Below the pieces are notes generated by a model. It was not told the DNA's origin. It saw only the letters and a program-made list of their open reading frames with translations, and did no database searches. From NCBI RefSeq assembly GCF_019457635.1, contig NZ_CP080412.1, positions 682,001 through 746,000 on the forward strand: DNA of 64,000 nucleotides. The letters are read 5' to 3'. Position 1 is the first letter of the stretch; each line of letters opens with the position of its first letter. Shown piece after piece: positions 36,052 to 44,919 of this stretch. This DNA comes from Shewanella mangrovisoli (GTDB lineage: Bacteria > Pseudomonadota > Gammaproteobacteria > Enterobacterales > Shewanellaceae). The translations under genes were made by a program, and so were the position numbers.

Positions 36052-36390
36052 ATGCCCGCCCCAGATAAGGCTTTATTGATCGAGTTGTTAGAGTTTCCGC
36101 GTAAGCGAATTTTGCAGTCAATGGAAGTGACCCATTGTCCACATGCGGTATTTTTTAATGATCGCGATGAGCAGTGTCTCACTTGCCACCAGGGCATGGA
36201 ATGTATTTGGATGAACCAGAACGATGAGCTGGTAGCCGTCGAGCAAAAATCCGTCGCCGAACTTAAGCAGCAGTTGCTAATTGCCGTTGACTTTATCGAC
36301 TCTTCCTTAAGCCCGCACCATTTGTCGCGCCGCCAATGCCAGTGTGACAATTGCGTTTGGCTGCGCCGGGTACAAACGGCATTGGCTTAG
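36052..36390 (+). CDS. Cys-rich small hypothetical protein
   Basis: 112 residues, cytoplasmic. A first cysteine group (CPHAVFF, then CLTCHQGMEC at about 36-52) and a C-terminal group (CQCDNCVW at about 98-105) suggest zinc or Fe-S binding. The helical middle (VEQKSVAELKQQLLIAV) is uncharged on one face. AAGGAGG at 36041-36047 sets the ATG at 36052; the frame opens earlier, at 36010, without a ribosome site. No family was recognised. Metal binding is an inference from the cysteine spacing. Confidence 0.65.
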   Translation: MPAPDKALLIELLEFPRKRILQSMEVTHCPHAVFFNDRDEQCLTCHQGMECIWMNQNDELVAVEQKSVAELKQQLLIAVDFIDSSLSPHHLSRRQCQCDNCVWLRRVQTALA

Positions 36391-36497
36391 TCATTAACTG
36401 TTTACATCTCTATGATTAACTTACGGTATCTGAGATTTTGCATCCACCCGTGAATGCCATTAGAGTAAGGATAACTTTAGTCATTTGAGATATACCT

Positions 36498-37154
36498 ATG
36501 GAACCCGGTTTTTGGCATGAGAAGTGGCAGCAACAGCTGATTGGTTTTCACCAGCAAGATATCAATCCCTTTCTCGTAAAGTATTGGCATACCTTGGCAT
36601 TGCCCGCCGAGGCGCAAGTCTTCGTTCCCCTGTGTGGCAAATCTTTAGATATGTGCTTTTTAGCCGAACAGGGGCATCAGGTGATTGGTTGTGAGTTAAA
36701 TGAAATCGCGGTGCAGCAGTTTTTTGAAGATAACCAATTACCTATGCAGCAAAGCGCGCTGGGTGAGCATCAGCATTATCACACAGAGCAGGTCAGTTTA
36801 TATCAAGGGGATATCTTCACTTTGCCTGTGTCTATTACAGCCAAGGTGAGTGGTTTTTATGATCGCGCCGCCTTGATTGCTTGGCCAGAGTGCATGCGGG
36901 CGCAATACGCCAAGCAATTAGCGCAGTTATTGCCACAGGGCAGCGTAGGTTTATTAGTGACTCTCGATTACCCGCAGGAGGCCTTAAGTGGGCCGCCTTT
37001 TGCGGTGTCGCCGACTTGGGTGGAGACCCATTTAAGTGACGATTTTGACATCCAACTCTTGGATTGTCAGGACGTGCTTGCGGACAACCCAAGGTTTGTT
37101 AAGAAAGAAGTTCCTTGGCTGAATGAAGCGGCTTATCTATTAAGACGCAGATAA
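36498..37154 (+). CDS. tpm: Thiopurine S-methyltransferase
   Basis: 218-residue SAM-dependent methyltransferase. The opening [26 protein letters not shown] and the [14 protein letters not shown] motif (about 40-50) are diagnostic of the TPMT family. [13 protein letters not shown] and [10 protein letters not shown] follow in the usual order. In bacteria, members methylate thiopurines and, in some cases, selenium or tellurium oxyanions; the natural substrate here is not known. The length matches the bacterial family. It is a single gene on its own transcript. Confidence 0.92.
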   Translation: MEPGFWHEKWQQQLIGFHQQDINPFLVKYWHTLALPAEAQVFVPLCGKSLDMCFLAEQGHQVIGCELNEIAVQQFFEDNQLPMQQSALGEHQHYHTEQVSLYQGDIFTLPVSITAKVSGFYDRAALIAWPECMRAQYAKQLAQLLPQGSVGLLVTLDYPQEALSGPPFAVSPTWVETHLSDDFDIQLLDCQDVLADNPRFVKKEVPWLNEAAYLLRRR

Positions 37155-37353
37155 TCAGATTGCATCCCATTGAGCTCAAAGCATTTATGCTTTTGGGCTG
37201 AGTGGGATGTGTCATTAAGGGGTCATATGATTATCGCAAAATAGGTGTATGTGCTGAGATTTGCGGTAGCCCGCTTAAGGCGAGTGCCTCGCTCAAGGAA
37301 CAAGAATTGAAATACAGATGTAGTTTGACAGAAAAAGAGCAGGAGGCTCGAAG

Positions 37354-37545
37354 TTAAGCAACTTCGTAGTAATTAGGTTCAATTTCTAATTGGTTCTGAA
37401 TAATTTGTACGGCCATTCTGGCGCACTTACCGCATTGATCGGCAACGCCTAAACGCTTTTTAACGTCAGCAAGGCTAGAGTCGCCCTGACTTACCGCGTT
37501 TTTGATTTGCGTATCTGTGATGGCATGGCAGAGACAAACGTACAT
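37354..37545 (-). CDS. bfd: Bacterioferritin-associated ferredoxin
   Basis: 63-residue [2Fe-2S] protein. The four cluster ligands are seen as CLC at residues 4 and 6 and CGKC at about 38-41, the Bfd spacing. Bfd reduces the ferric core of bacterioferritin so that iron can be released. No bacterioferritin gene is next to it in this window. The length matches the E. coli protein (64 residues). A Fur-like box lies 35 bases upstream, consistent with induction by iron limitation. It is cytoplasmic. Confidence 0.93.
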   Translation of the reverse strand: MYVCLCHAITDTQIKNAVSQGDSSLADVKKRLGVADQCGKCARMAVQIIQNQLEIEPNYYEVA

Positions 37546-37579
37546 TTTTTCGACTCCAAAACGAATTGAGCTAATTCTA

Positions 37580-37598
37580 AATGAAAACGCTTATCAAA
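37580..37598. promoter_or_regulatory. Fur-box-like site upstream of bfd
   Basis: AATGAAAACGCTTATCAAA matches 13 of the 18 defined positions of the Fur palindrome AATGATAATNATTATCATT and ends 35 bases before the bfd start, within the promoter. Fur repression of bfd is known in enterobacteria; here it is inferred from the match. Confidence 0.55.
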
Positions 37599-37699
37599 TG
37601 CAATCCTAATGGTGTACTTGTTGTGTTGGTTATCTATTTTGTTACTCATCGCACATTTTCTAGGCTATGCTCAGAGTTCTGGAGGCGGGAAAAGGAGAG

Positions 37700-37765
37700 A
37701 TGATTTTAGCGGTAATGGATCATTGGACACGATCAAGGATGGATAACTCATGGACGATGGAATAA
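37700..37765 (+). CDS. Possible 21-codon leader ORF before the chemoreceptor gene
   Basis: ATG at 37700 after AAGGAGAG encodes 21 residues (including two Trp) and ends at TAA 37763-37765, 28 bases before the chemoreceptor start. The ribosome-site spacing is very short. It could be a leader peptide or chance; I give it low weight. Confidence 0.25.
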   Translation: MILAVMDHWTRSRMDNSWTME

Positions 37766-37793
37766 TAAATTCACAATAAATCCAAGGGTTATC

Positions 37794-39368
37794 ATGAGAA
37801 AGAATTTACCAGTCACACAGCGGGAATACGACTATCCAGCGGATTGGATTTTGTTGTCGACGACCGACACCCAAAGTCATATTACCTATGCCAATCCCTC
37901 ATTTTGTACCGTTGCGGGATATGAGCTCAGTGCCATGTTGGGCCAGCCCCACAATATGGTGCGTCACCCCGATATGCCACCCCAAGCTTTTGAAGATCTT
38001 TGGAAAACAATCCGTAAGGGTGAGCCTTGGAAAGGCATAGTCAAAAACCGCTGCGCTAATGGTGACCATTATTGGGTCGATGCCTATGTGTCGCCGATTG
38101 TGGTGAATGGTCAGGTGGCCGAGTTTCAGTCGGTACGTACTAAACCCAGCCGTGAACAGATCAACAGAGCAGAAGCGGCCTACGCCGAGTTAAATAAAAA
38201 CGGTCAAGTTAAGGCGCTAAAACGCACCTTAGAGATGCCGACTAAGTTGGCATTGCTCGTCTTGGTTGCTCTATTGCCCATGTTGTATTTGGCGCTGCAG
38301 ATTGGAGTGGTGGGATTTGTGGGACTCGCCATTAGTGCACTCGCGCTGTTTATCGGCGGCAATCTGATCCTAGGCCGCTATCGGACGTTGGTCGCTAAAG
38401 CGAAGAAAATCTACGACAACCCTTTGATGGCACACATTTATACGGGGCAATCCGACGATTTAGGGGCTATCGATCTCGCGCTGCAAATGCAAAATTCAGA
38501 GCTTAAATCCGTGCTCGGCCGCGCGCGCGATTCCTGTGATAACGTCAGTCAGCAAGCGAAAATCTCTGCGGCTAAAGGTGAAGAAATTCAAGGGACAAGC
38601 CAGTCACAATTGGCCGAGATTGAACAAGTCGCCACGGCCATGCAGCAGATGACGGCAACTCTAGGGGATATGTCCTCAAATTGCGCCGATGCGGCGAGTG
38701 CGTCACAGATGGCGTCACAGCAGACAATCAACGGCGATAAAACCGTTGTCAGTACTATTCAGTCGATTCAGGCAATGGCGCAGCAGTTGCAGGAAACCTC
38801 GCAGGTGATCACTGAGTTAGAAGGGCATAGCCGGGATATAGGCAGAGTGCTGGATGTGATCCAAGGTATTGCCGAGCAAACGAACTTACTGGCGCTCAAC
38901 GCTGCGATTGAAGCGGCGCGGGCGGGCGAACAGGGGCGGGGCTTTGCCGTGGTTGCCGATGAGGTGCGGGCGTTAGCGCAGCGTACTCATGATGCCACCA
39001 AAGAAATCCACACTATGATCAACCTGTTACAACAAGGAACTCACAAGGCGGTGCGCAGCATGCAAGAGGGTGTGGATGCGGCTGGCGAATGTATTACGAC
39101 GGCGGATCTTGCGGGCGCGGCGCTGCGTACCATACGTGAAGCGATCACTACCATTACCGATATGACCCACCATATTGCCAGTGCGGTGGAGGAGCAATCG
39201 AGCGTGGCGAATGAGATGAATCGCAGTGTGGTGAATGTGTCGCAATTTACCCATTCCAGCCATCAACTCGGTTGCGAAATGGTGAGCCTTAATGATGAAG
39301 TGATAGGCGAGATGAACTCCCATACTGTGCTAGTCGGACAGTTTTTAAAGCGCAGTTTTAAAGTCTAA
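37794..39368 (+). CDS. Aer-like PAS methyl-accepting chemotaxis protein
   Basis: 524 residues. The N-terminal PAS domain (about 8-130) resembles E. coli Aer closely: [18 protein letters not shown], then [13 protein letters not shown] and [20 protein letters not shown]. That domain in Aer binds FAD and senses redox or oxygen. A hydrophobic segment at about 152-195 anchors the protein. The signalling domain has the conserved hairpin tip [38 protein letters not shown]. It lacks the large periplasmic sensor of ordinary receptors. AAGGG at 37784-37788 fixes the start. It is followed by tandem repeats and a terminator. Confidence 0.9.
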   Translation: MRKNLPVTQREYDYPADWILLSTTDTQSHITYANPSFCTVAGYELSAMLGQPHNMVRHPDMPPQAFEDLWKTIRKGEPWKGIVKNRCANGDHYWVDAYVSPIVVNGQVAEFQSVRTKPSREQINRAEAAYAELNKNGQVKALKRTLEMPTKLALLVLVALLPMLYLALQIGVVGFVGLAISALALFIGGNLILGRYRTLVAKAKKIYDNPLMAHIYTGQSDDLGAIDLALQMQNSELKSVLGRARDSCDNVSQQAKISAAKGEEIQGTSQSQLAEIEQVATAMQQMTATLGDMSSNCADAASASQMASQQTINGDKTVVSTIQSIQAMAQQLQETSQVITELEGHSRDIGRVLDVIQGIAEQTNLLALNAAIEAARAGEQGRGFAVVADEVRALAQRTHDATKEIHTMINLLQQGTHKAVRSMQEGVDAAGECITTADLAGAALRTIREAITTITDMTHHIASAVEEQSSVANEMNRSVVNVSQFTHSSHQLGCEMVSLNDEVIGEMNSHTVLVGQFLKRSFKV

Positions 39369-39388
39369 CCTTTGTCGCAATCGTGAGT

Positions 39389-39450
39389 GACTTAATTAGT
39401 TAGCGGCTTAATTAGATAGTGGCTTAATTAGAGAGTGGCTTAATCGAAAG
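39389..39450. repeat. Four tandem 16-bp repeats
   Basis: Units GACTTAATTAGTTAGC (39389-39404), GGCTTAATTAGATAGT (39405-39420), GGCTTAATTAGAGAGT (39421-39436) and a truncated, degenerate fourth from 39437. Each contains the palindrome TTAATTA or part of it. They lie between the chemoreceptor stop and its terminator, in the 3' untranslated region. Confidence 0.75.
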
Positions 39451-39475
39451 GCAATCAGCACTCCGATTGCCTTTT
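39447..39475 (+). terminator. Intrinsic terminator after the chemoreceptor gene
   Basis: AAAGGCAATC pairs with GATTGCCTTT (about 39448-39474), followed by TGTTTTTGT. It is a 10-bp stem placed directly after the tandem repeats. Confidence 0.82.
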
Positions 39476-39527
39476 GTTTTTGTCTGAGTGACTGTAGGGA
39501 TTCGTTATCTTTAACTATTTATCTCGA

Positions 39528-40460
39528 CTAATAACCCTGAATAAAATCGACCTGATTTTGTAGCGGCTCAGCTGCGATATAGCGGCGATAGTTGTCGCTA
39601 AAAATACGCACGATTTGCTCTGGATGACTCGGCGCCGAGATATGGGGCGTGATGATGGCGTTAGGTCTTTCCCAAATCGGATGGCTCGCTGGGAGTGGCT
39701 CCTGCGTGAACACATCGAGAATGGCCTGCTGCGCAGGACGCGCAATCAGCTGAGTATTGAGGGCATCGAGGTCGAGTACATCACCACGGCCTACATTCAC
39801 TAAAATCGCATCGGCTTTGAGTTTGGCGAGCATGTCTGCATTTAGCAGCAAACGTGTGTCTGGGGTGCTGGGCAGTAAATTGGTCACTACATCGCTTTGG
39901 CTTAAGCATAGTGCGAGCTGCGAGAGCGGCTGGATCACATCAAAGCCGTCGACCTCTCGGCCGCTACGGTTTATTCCTGTAACATGCATGCCGAAGTGCT
40001 TGGCGGTTTTGGCTACATGTTGGGCGATGGAGCCTGTGCCTAGGAGTAATAATCGCATCCCTTGCAAGCTGCTGCGCGTAGCACTTTGCACTTGCCAAGA
40101 TTTTTGCCGCTGCTGCGCTTGGTAGAACTGGTGTCCTCGCACGTGGGCGAGCAGGTATCCAAACAGATACTCACTCATCAAGGGGCCGAAAATGCCTTTA
40201 ATGTTAGTGAGTTGATAATCTTTTCTTGCTCTAGGCCCCATCAGGGCATCAATACCCGCAAAACTGGATTGCAGCCATTTTAGCTGTTTGGCATGGGGCA
40301 GCAGCGGCGCGGCAAGCTTAGGCTCGGCAAGCCAAATGTTGGCCTCTGCAATACTCGCGGGATTATCATCGAGCAACTCAAGCCCTGGCAACTGCTGCGC
40401 CTCAATAAGCTGGCGATACTGCTCATTCGCCTTCGTCAGTAAGAGTAACTTGTGCCCCAT
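39528..40460 (-). CDS. D-2-hydroxyacid dehydrogenase
   Basis: 310-residue cytoplasmic NAD(P)-dependent enzyme that interconverts 2-oxoacids and D-2-hydroxyacids. The Rossmann motif LLLLGTGSIAQHVAK is at about 138-152. The catalytic triad is visible as Arg in NVGRGDVLD (about 229), Glu in DVFTQEPLP (about 258) and His in ITPHISAP (about 276). The C-terminal part is typical of the short glyoxylate/hydroxypyruvate reductase-like subgroup. Its precise substrate cannot be read from the sequence. It is divergent from the DUF3392 gene. Confidence 0.85.
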   Translation of the reverse strand: MGHKLLLLTKANEQYRQLIEAQQLPGLELLDDNPASIAEANIWLAEPKLAAPLLPHAKQLKWLQSSFAGIDALMGPRARKDYQLTNIKGIFGPLMSEYLFGYLLAHVRGHQFYQAQQRQKSWQVQSATRSSLQGMRLLLLGTGSIAQHVAKTAKHFGMHVTGINRSGREVDGFDVIQPLSQLALCLSQSDVVTNLLPSTPDTRLLLNADMLAKLKADAILVNVGRGDVLDLDALNTQLIARPAQQAILDVFTQEPLPASHPIWERPNAIITPHISAPSHPEQIVRIFSDNYRRYIAAEPLQNQVDFIQGY

Positions 40461-40550
40461 GTCGTCTCCCTTTATGCTTGGTTGTCGTTATTTTTCAATA
40501 TGCTGCTGTAGTTGTTTTGATTTTGCAGCGTCATTTTAGGTTGAGTGATT

Positions 40551-40886
40551 ATGTTTGATCAGTTAGTCGCCATTATTGGCCATTTAGGAAATATGCTTCG
40601 TCCTTGGTCCTTCGATATCGCCACGGCCATGGTCGTGTGTTTGATTTTAGTGTTCTCAGCCGATGTGAATCGTATCCTCAGACGGCATTTACTGGGCCAT
40701 TCGTTTATCCTGCGAACCTTTGTTTTTATTATTGTGAATGCCTTTGGCTACGGACTGCTGATCGTCAAAGCTACGCCCTGGGTGGCAAGGCAAATCGTTG
40801 CCATGCCATCCCATTGGATGTTCTTGCTGATCGTCGCCATGTTTATTTTTATCGGCTATTGGGCGCAGCGAAATAGCCAAGCCTAA
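40551..40886 (+). CDS. DUF3392 membrane protein
   Basis: 111 residues with three hydrophobic segments (about 24-40, 55-72 and 82-102). The pattern LRPWSFDIATAMVVCLILVFSADVNR and the basic RILRRHLLGH loop fit the DUF3392 family of small gammaproteobacterial inner-membrane proteins with unknown function. The ATG at 40551 is preferred; a GTG two codons upstream is also possible. It ends 23 bases from the convergent phosphodiesterase gene. Confidence 0.7.
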   Translation: MFDQLVAIIGHLGNMLRPWSFDIATAMVVCLILVFSADVNRILRRHLLGHSFILRTFVFIIVNAFGYGLLIVKATPWVARQIVAMPSHWMFLLIVAMFIFIGYWAQRNSQA

Positions 40887-40909
40887 GCCGATAAATCCAC
40901 GCCAAGGGA

Positions 40910-41632
40910 TTATTCGAAGTAGCCGCAGTAATCCGTATTGTTGGGTTGCAACAGCGCCTGCATGGCGCGGTCGGGGAAATTGCTAAAGATCCCATCGACA
41001 CCCAACTGCTGAAGAGCATGGATATCATCGCGATGATCGACGGTATAAACATACACCTTAGCGCCCCGCTGGTGGGCATCATCTACTAGGGCCTTGCTGA
41101 TAAAACTCACATCTAAATGCAGGGAATAGGCGTTTAGCTCGCTCACCACCGCTGCACCATCGAGGGGAATACTGGCAAGTAAGGGCGCCACTAATGCCTG
41201 TGGCAACGCCTGTTTGACTTGCTGTAAATAGGGATGATTGAAGGATGAGATCAGCAATTGCTCTGCGCTGAACCCCAGCTCGGCGATGGCCTTTGGATAA
41301 AGCGCGAGTAGCGGGGCTACCGTATTCACCCCTTTCAGTTCGATGTTGATTGTGGCGCGCCCAGCAACCAGTTCGAGCACTTGCCAGAGCGTGGGAATGG
41401 GCTCGCCTTTGACTGTGACTGTGTCCAAATACCCTTTATTGACCAAATGGATGATACCTTGGCCCGAGCTCTTACTGTCGAGTCTGCGGTCGTGAAATAC
41501 CACTAACTCACCTTCGACATTATGCACATCCAGCTCAATGGCTGTGGCACCTAACTCAATGGCCTTGGCCATGGCGGCTAAGGTATTTTCCGCCACATAA
41601 CCGCTGGCACCACGGTGAGCAAAAATAAGCAT
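40910..41632 (-). CDS. Glycerophosphodiester phosphodiesterase
   Basis: 240-residue cytoplasmic enzyme (no signal peptide), like E. coli UgpQ. It hydrolyses glycerophosphodiesters to glycerol-3-phosphate and an alcohol. The catalytic core is seen as FAHRGASGYVAENTLAA (His and Arg, about 4-20), AIELDVHN with the metal-binding Glu and Asp (about 35-42), VVFHDRRLD (about 48-56) and NIELKG (about 96-101). The C-terminal GVDGIFSNFPD is the conserved end strand. It lies 15 bases downstream of mscM on the same strand, so it probably ends the psd operon and links phospholipid turnover to its synthesis. Confidence 0.9.
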   Translation of the reverse strand: MLIFAHRGASGYVAENTLAAMAKAIELGATAIELDVHNVEGELVVFHDRRLDSKSSGQGIIHLVNKGYLDTVTVKGEPIPTLWQVLELVAGRATINIELKGVNTVAPLLALYPKAIAELGFSAEQLLISSFNHPYLQQVKQALPQALVAPLLASIPLDGAAVVSELNAYSLHLDVSFISKALVDDAHQRGAKVYVYTVDHRDDIHALQQLGVDGIFSNFPDRAMQALLQPNNTDYCGYFE

Positions 41633-41647
41633 CTGATTTTCGTCCTA

Positions 41648-44600
41648 TTAACTGCGGATTATGCCGACCTGATCGCGAGTCTGGCCATTTTTAAGATGGA
41701 TTTCCATTTGCGGATAGGCGAGTTCTAAGTTGTTTTCTTTAAGTTTACGGGTGATGCGTTTATGCAGATCGTGGCGTAGCGGCCAGCGGGCCGACATCTC
41801 TTTTGCATAGGCACGTACTTCGTAATCTTGGGTATGTTTACCAAAGCCTGCAAACCAAACCTCTGGCTCTGGATTAGGCAGCGCATCTTCGCATTCCTGC
41901 ACCGCTTGATACAGAGTTGCCTCGACTTTGGCTGGATCCGAATCGCGGGCAACCGACACATGCACTATCACCCGAGTGATGGGGTCCGACAGTGACCAGT
42001 TAATCAATTGCTCGGTAATAAAGGCCTTGTTCGGAATGATAATTTCCTTTCTGTCCCAGTCGATAATGGTGGTGGCACGGATCTGGATTTTACTCACTGT
42101 TCCCGTTAAGTCGCGGATCGTCACCGTATCGCCAATACGCACTGGTTTTTCGAACAGAATAATCAGGCCCGAGATAAAGTTGGCAAAAATCTCCTGTAAA
42201 CCAAAACCTAGACCCAGTGACAAAGCGGCAATCAACCATTGCAGTTTTGACCATTCCATCCCGAGATTCGAAAAGCCAATCAGTAGACCTAAAAACACTA
42301 CTAAATAACGGCTTACTGTGGTGATGGCAAAGCCGGTGCCGGGTGTTAAATCGAGCCGTTGTAGGATCATCAGCTCGAGCAGACCGGGTAAATTGGTCGC
42401 AATCATCAGCGAGAAGCCAACGATGACTAAGCCCAATAACAGCGATTTCATAGTGATAGGCAGCTGCTGCTCGACGCCATTGACGCTGGTATTTGTCGTC
42501 CAGAGGGTGATGCCATCTAAGAAGGAAAATAGCGCAGTATGGGTTTGCGTCCACAGGCCAATCAAGCTGGCTAAAAACGCCAATAGCAATAGGGAGCGCA
42601 CTAAGCCGAGGGACTGGCTCGAAATAGTTTCGAGGTCGACGACCGGCTCTTCGTAGGTATCTAGGCCATCGCTAGAGACGTGGTGAGTCTCGCCCTTTTC
42701 CCGCAGCGCTAGCCTTTCTGCCCGTTTGGCCTTGGCGCGATCGAAGGCGATGCGGCGGCGCTCGATGAGCATCCAACGTTTAATTAACTGATAAAGCAGC
42801 AGGAAACTTAATCCCAATACGATGGACAGTTGTAACTGCAACAACATTTGGAAGGCGGTGAAGTAGTAACCCCTAAAGGCCAGTACGGCACTCAGCAGTG
42901 GGACTGAAATCAGCAATGCCCAGAGCATTTTTTGAATAAGGCGTTTGTTTTTGCCGTCTTTCTGGGTGTCGCTATTCTGGCGGCTTAGCACCAAGATATC
43001 CTTGTATAACAAGAATAACACCACGCAAAAACAGATAAATGCGCCGCGGCCAATACTATTGCGGATAAGGGATGCGTCGAGGACTTCGGTAAAGCCCATA
43101 ATGCCGAGCAGGGGGCTGGCGACAAACACAAAGTGTTTGAGCCTGAGCTGACCTGCTTGGATGAGTTTTGAGGGGCGTTTGAAGTGGCCGACTAAGACCC
43201 CTTTGTCGAGGGCGAGGATAAATATCAAGCGATACAATAGGTAAACTAATCCTATCGCTAAAATCCCCATGCCGACGGCCTGCACAAAGTTACGTTCGGA
43301 TTGATAGAAAATCCACCCTGCCGCCACTATGGGGAGCGGTTTAATCAGGGCATAGCCTAGGCTGAGGACTAAGGATTTAAAGGTGTAGATAAATTTATCC
43401 TGCGTCACATTACCCACGTAGGTGACATAGTGGGTGAGTAAGCGTTTGAACTTAGGCCGGATTAAATCTTGGATCACTAAGCAGAGCACCAATAGAATTA
43501 TCCACCATGACCAGTAGTCATTCTGCTCCTGCCAGGCTTTACCCAATTGTCCCCACTGCGCCTCTTGCACTAACCACAGGGCGCTACGCTGCAAGTCGGT
43601 GAGCCAGAGTTTATTGATGCTCGCGGCGTTGGGCACCCAAAACAGGTGCTCGTTGAGGGTATTTTTTAAGGTCAGATGCTGCTGACTAAGTTGCTGATAA
43701 TTGACTTTGAGTTTGCCGAGTTCACTCAAATATTGGTCATAACTCTGCATCAACTGCGTCAGCAGCGCCTGTTGTGAGCGCAGTAGTTTAATCTGCCCTT
43801 CGTTGTAGAGGTTGGTCTGTTCTAACTCTTGCTCGTTAAGTGCCTGTTGTTGCTCGAGGTGATATCTATCGAGGCGAGCATCGGCGATCAGCGTTTGCAG
43901 CTTCTCATGATTTGGCGGCTTAGGCAGAGATTGCAACATCTGCAAAAAACGCTCGCCAAAGGCGGAGTTCATTTTGACCCAAGTGATTTGCTCTTGGATA
44001 TTCGCCAGCTGTTTGGCTTGGGATTGATATTGCAGCTCGGCCTGTTCTTGCTGCTCAACCACGTTGTTGATTTGCAAGGTTAAGGTTTGGAGTTTTTGGC
44101 CGTAGATCTGGTTAGTGTCGGCAATATTGCGGGTCACTGGATCCACGACCTTGGCGGTATCGACTAAATTCTTCGCCAAGGTTGCATCGGTTTGTTGCTG
44201 ACGCTGTTTATTCATCGCCTTATTGATGGTTTCAATAAAGGCTTCTTGCTGGCTTAATTGTTGGCGAACCAATTGTAACTGGAGCTGGGTGAGTTCGATG
44301 CGCTTTTGGCTGCTGGCAAGCTCGGCCTCATTGGTGGCTAGGCTTTGCTCGAAGAAAACTCGCTGTGTTTGCTGTAACTCGCCGGCAGGCGTATCCAGCG
44401 GGGCTAATTCGGTTTTCTTATTTTGCAGCACATTCTGCCTAGCGTTGGCGATGACGGAGGGCAGCAGATTGTGGCGCTGTAACAGTTCGCTGACTTGATT
44501 GCCGAGGGCGGTTTCGCTCTCTTTTAATTCCGACAGCCGTAAATAAGCCATCGAGGCTTGCTGGTTTAGATCTGTGGTTTTATCCAGCTTTAAGGGCTTA

Positions 44601-44851
44601 GCGGCCTCTTTTAAACCGTGGTCGATGACTTTTTTGTTTTCTTCAAAATCCAGCTGCGCCTGCTGAAAACTGCTCGCATTCGCTGCCAGTCTGTCGATGT
44701 TGTTTTTAAGCTCAACAATTTGATCGTCAATGCTAATATTTTGTTGCTGATTTTGGTTGTTTAGGCCAAGGCGCTTGTCCAATTGCAGTGGCGAATTGGC
44801 ATGGAGAGAAAAAGACAAAAAAGCAATAACGAACAATAAAATACGTGGCAT
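41648..44851 (-). CDS. mscM: Large mechanosensitive channel MscM (MscK/YjeP type)
   Basis: 1067 residues. A signal peptide (MPRILLFVIAFLSFSLHANS) is followed by a long periplasmic coiled-coil domain of about 440 residues rich in Gln, Leu and Glu, about ten membrane segments (about 480-900) and a C-terminal MscS domain with LGLGFGLQEIFANFISGLIILFEKPVRIGDTV. The size and the position next to psd match E. coli MscM (YjeP). It opens under membrane tension to release solutes. The ATG at 44851 is chosen over a GTG at 44884; neither has a good ribosome site. It is followed after 15 bases by the phosphodiesterase gene. Confidence 0.9.
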   Translation of the reverse strand: MPRILLFVIAFLSFSLHANSPLQLDKRLGLNNQNQQQNISIDDQIVELKNNIDRLAANASSFQQAQLDFEENKKVIDHGLKEAAKPLKLDKTTDLNQQASMAYLRLSELKESETALGNQVSELLQRHNLLPSVIANARQNVLQNKKTELAPLDTPAGELQQTQRVFFEQSLATNEAELASSQKRIELTQLQLQLVRQQLSQQEAFIETINKAMNKQRQQQTDATLAKNLVDTAKVVDPVTRNIADTNQIYGQKLQTLTLQINNVVEQQEQAELQYQSQAKQLANIQEQITWVKMNSAFGERFLQMLQSLPKPPNHEKLQTLIADARLDRYHLEQQQALNEQELEQTNLYNEGQIKLLRSQQALLTQLMQSYDQYLSELGKLKVNYQQLSQQHLTLKNTLNEHLFWVPNAASINKLWLTDLQRSALWLVQEAQWGQLGKAWQEQNDYWSWWIILLVLCLVIQDLIRPKFKRLLTHYVTYVGNVTQDKFIYTFKSLVLSLGYALIKPLPIVAAGWIFYQSERNFVQAVGMGILAIGLVYLLYRLIFILALDKGVLVGHFKRPSKLIQAGQLRLKHFVFVASPLLGIMGFTEVLDASLIRNSIGRGAFICFCVVLFLLYKDILVLSRQNSDTQKDGKNKRLIQKMLWALLISVPLLSAVLAFRGYYFTAFQMLLQLQLSIVLGLSFLLLYQLIKRWMLIERRRIAFDRAKAKRAERLALREKGETHHVSSDGLDTYEEPVVDLETISSQSLGLVRSLLLLAFLASLIGLWTQTHTALFSFLDGITLWTTNTSVNGVEQQLPITMKSLLLGLVIVGFSLMIATNLPGLLELMILQRLDLTPGTGFAITTVSRYLVVFLGLLIGFSNLGMEWSKLQWLIAALSLGLGFGLQEIFANFISGLIILFEKPVRIGDTVTIRDLTGTVSKIQIRATTIIDWDRKEIIIPNKAFITEQLINWSLSDPITRVIVHVSVARDSDPAKVEATLYQAVQECEDALPNPEPEVWFAGFGKHTQDYEVRAYAKEMSARWPLRHDLHKRITRKLKENNLELAYPQMEIHLKNGQTRDQVGIIRS

Positions 44852-44919
44852 ATAAGCAAAAGCAATTAGGGGCGAAAGACGCACTCATCTTAGCCAACTT
44901 AGGCCAAGATTGGTATGTT

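Noticed and set aside
37164-37205. Terminator after tpm
   Set aside because: AAAGCAT and ATGCTTT can pair, but the rest of the stem is imperfect and there is no T-run, so it was not called.
42090-42554. 154-codon open frame inside mscM
   Set aside because: Another frame of the same strand within a convincing channel gene, with no ribosome site.
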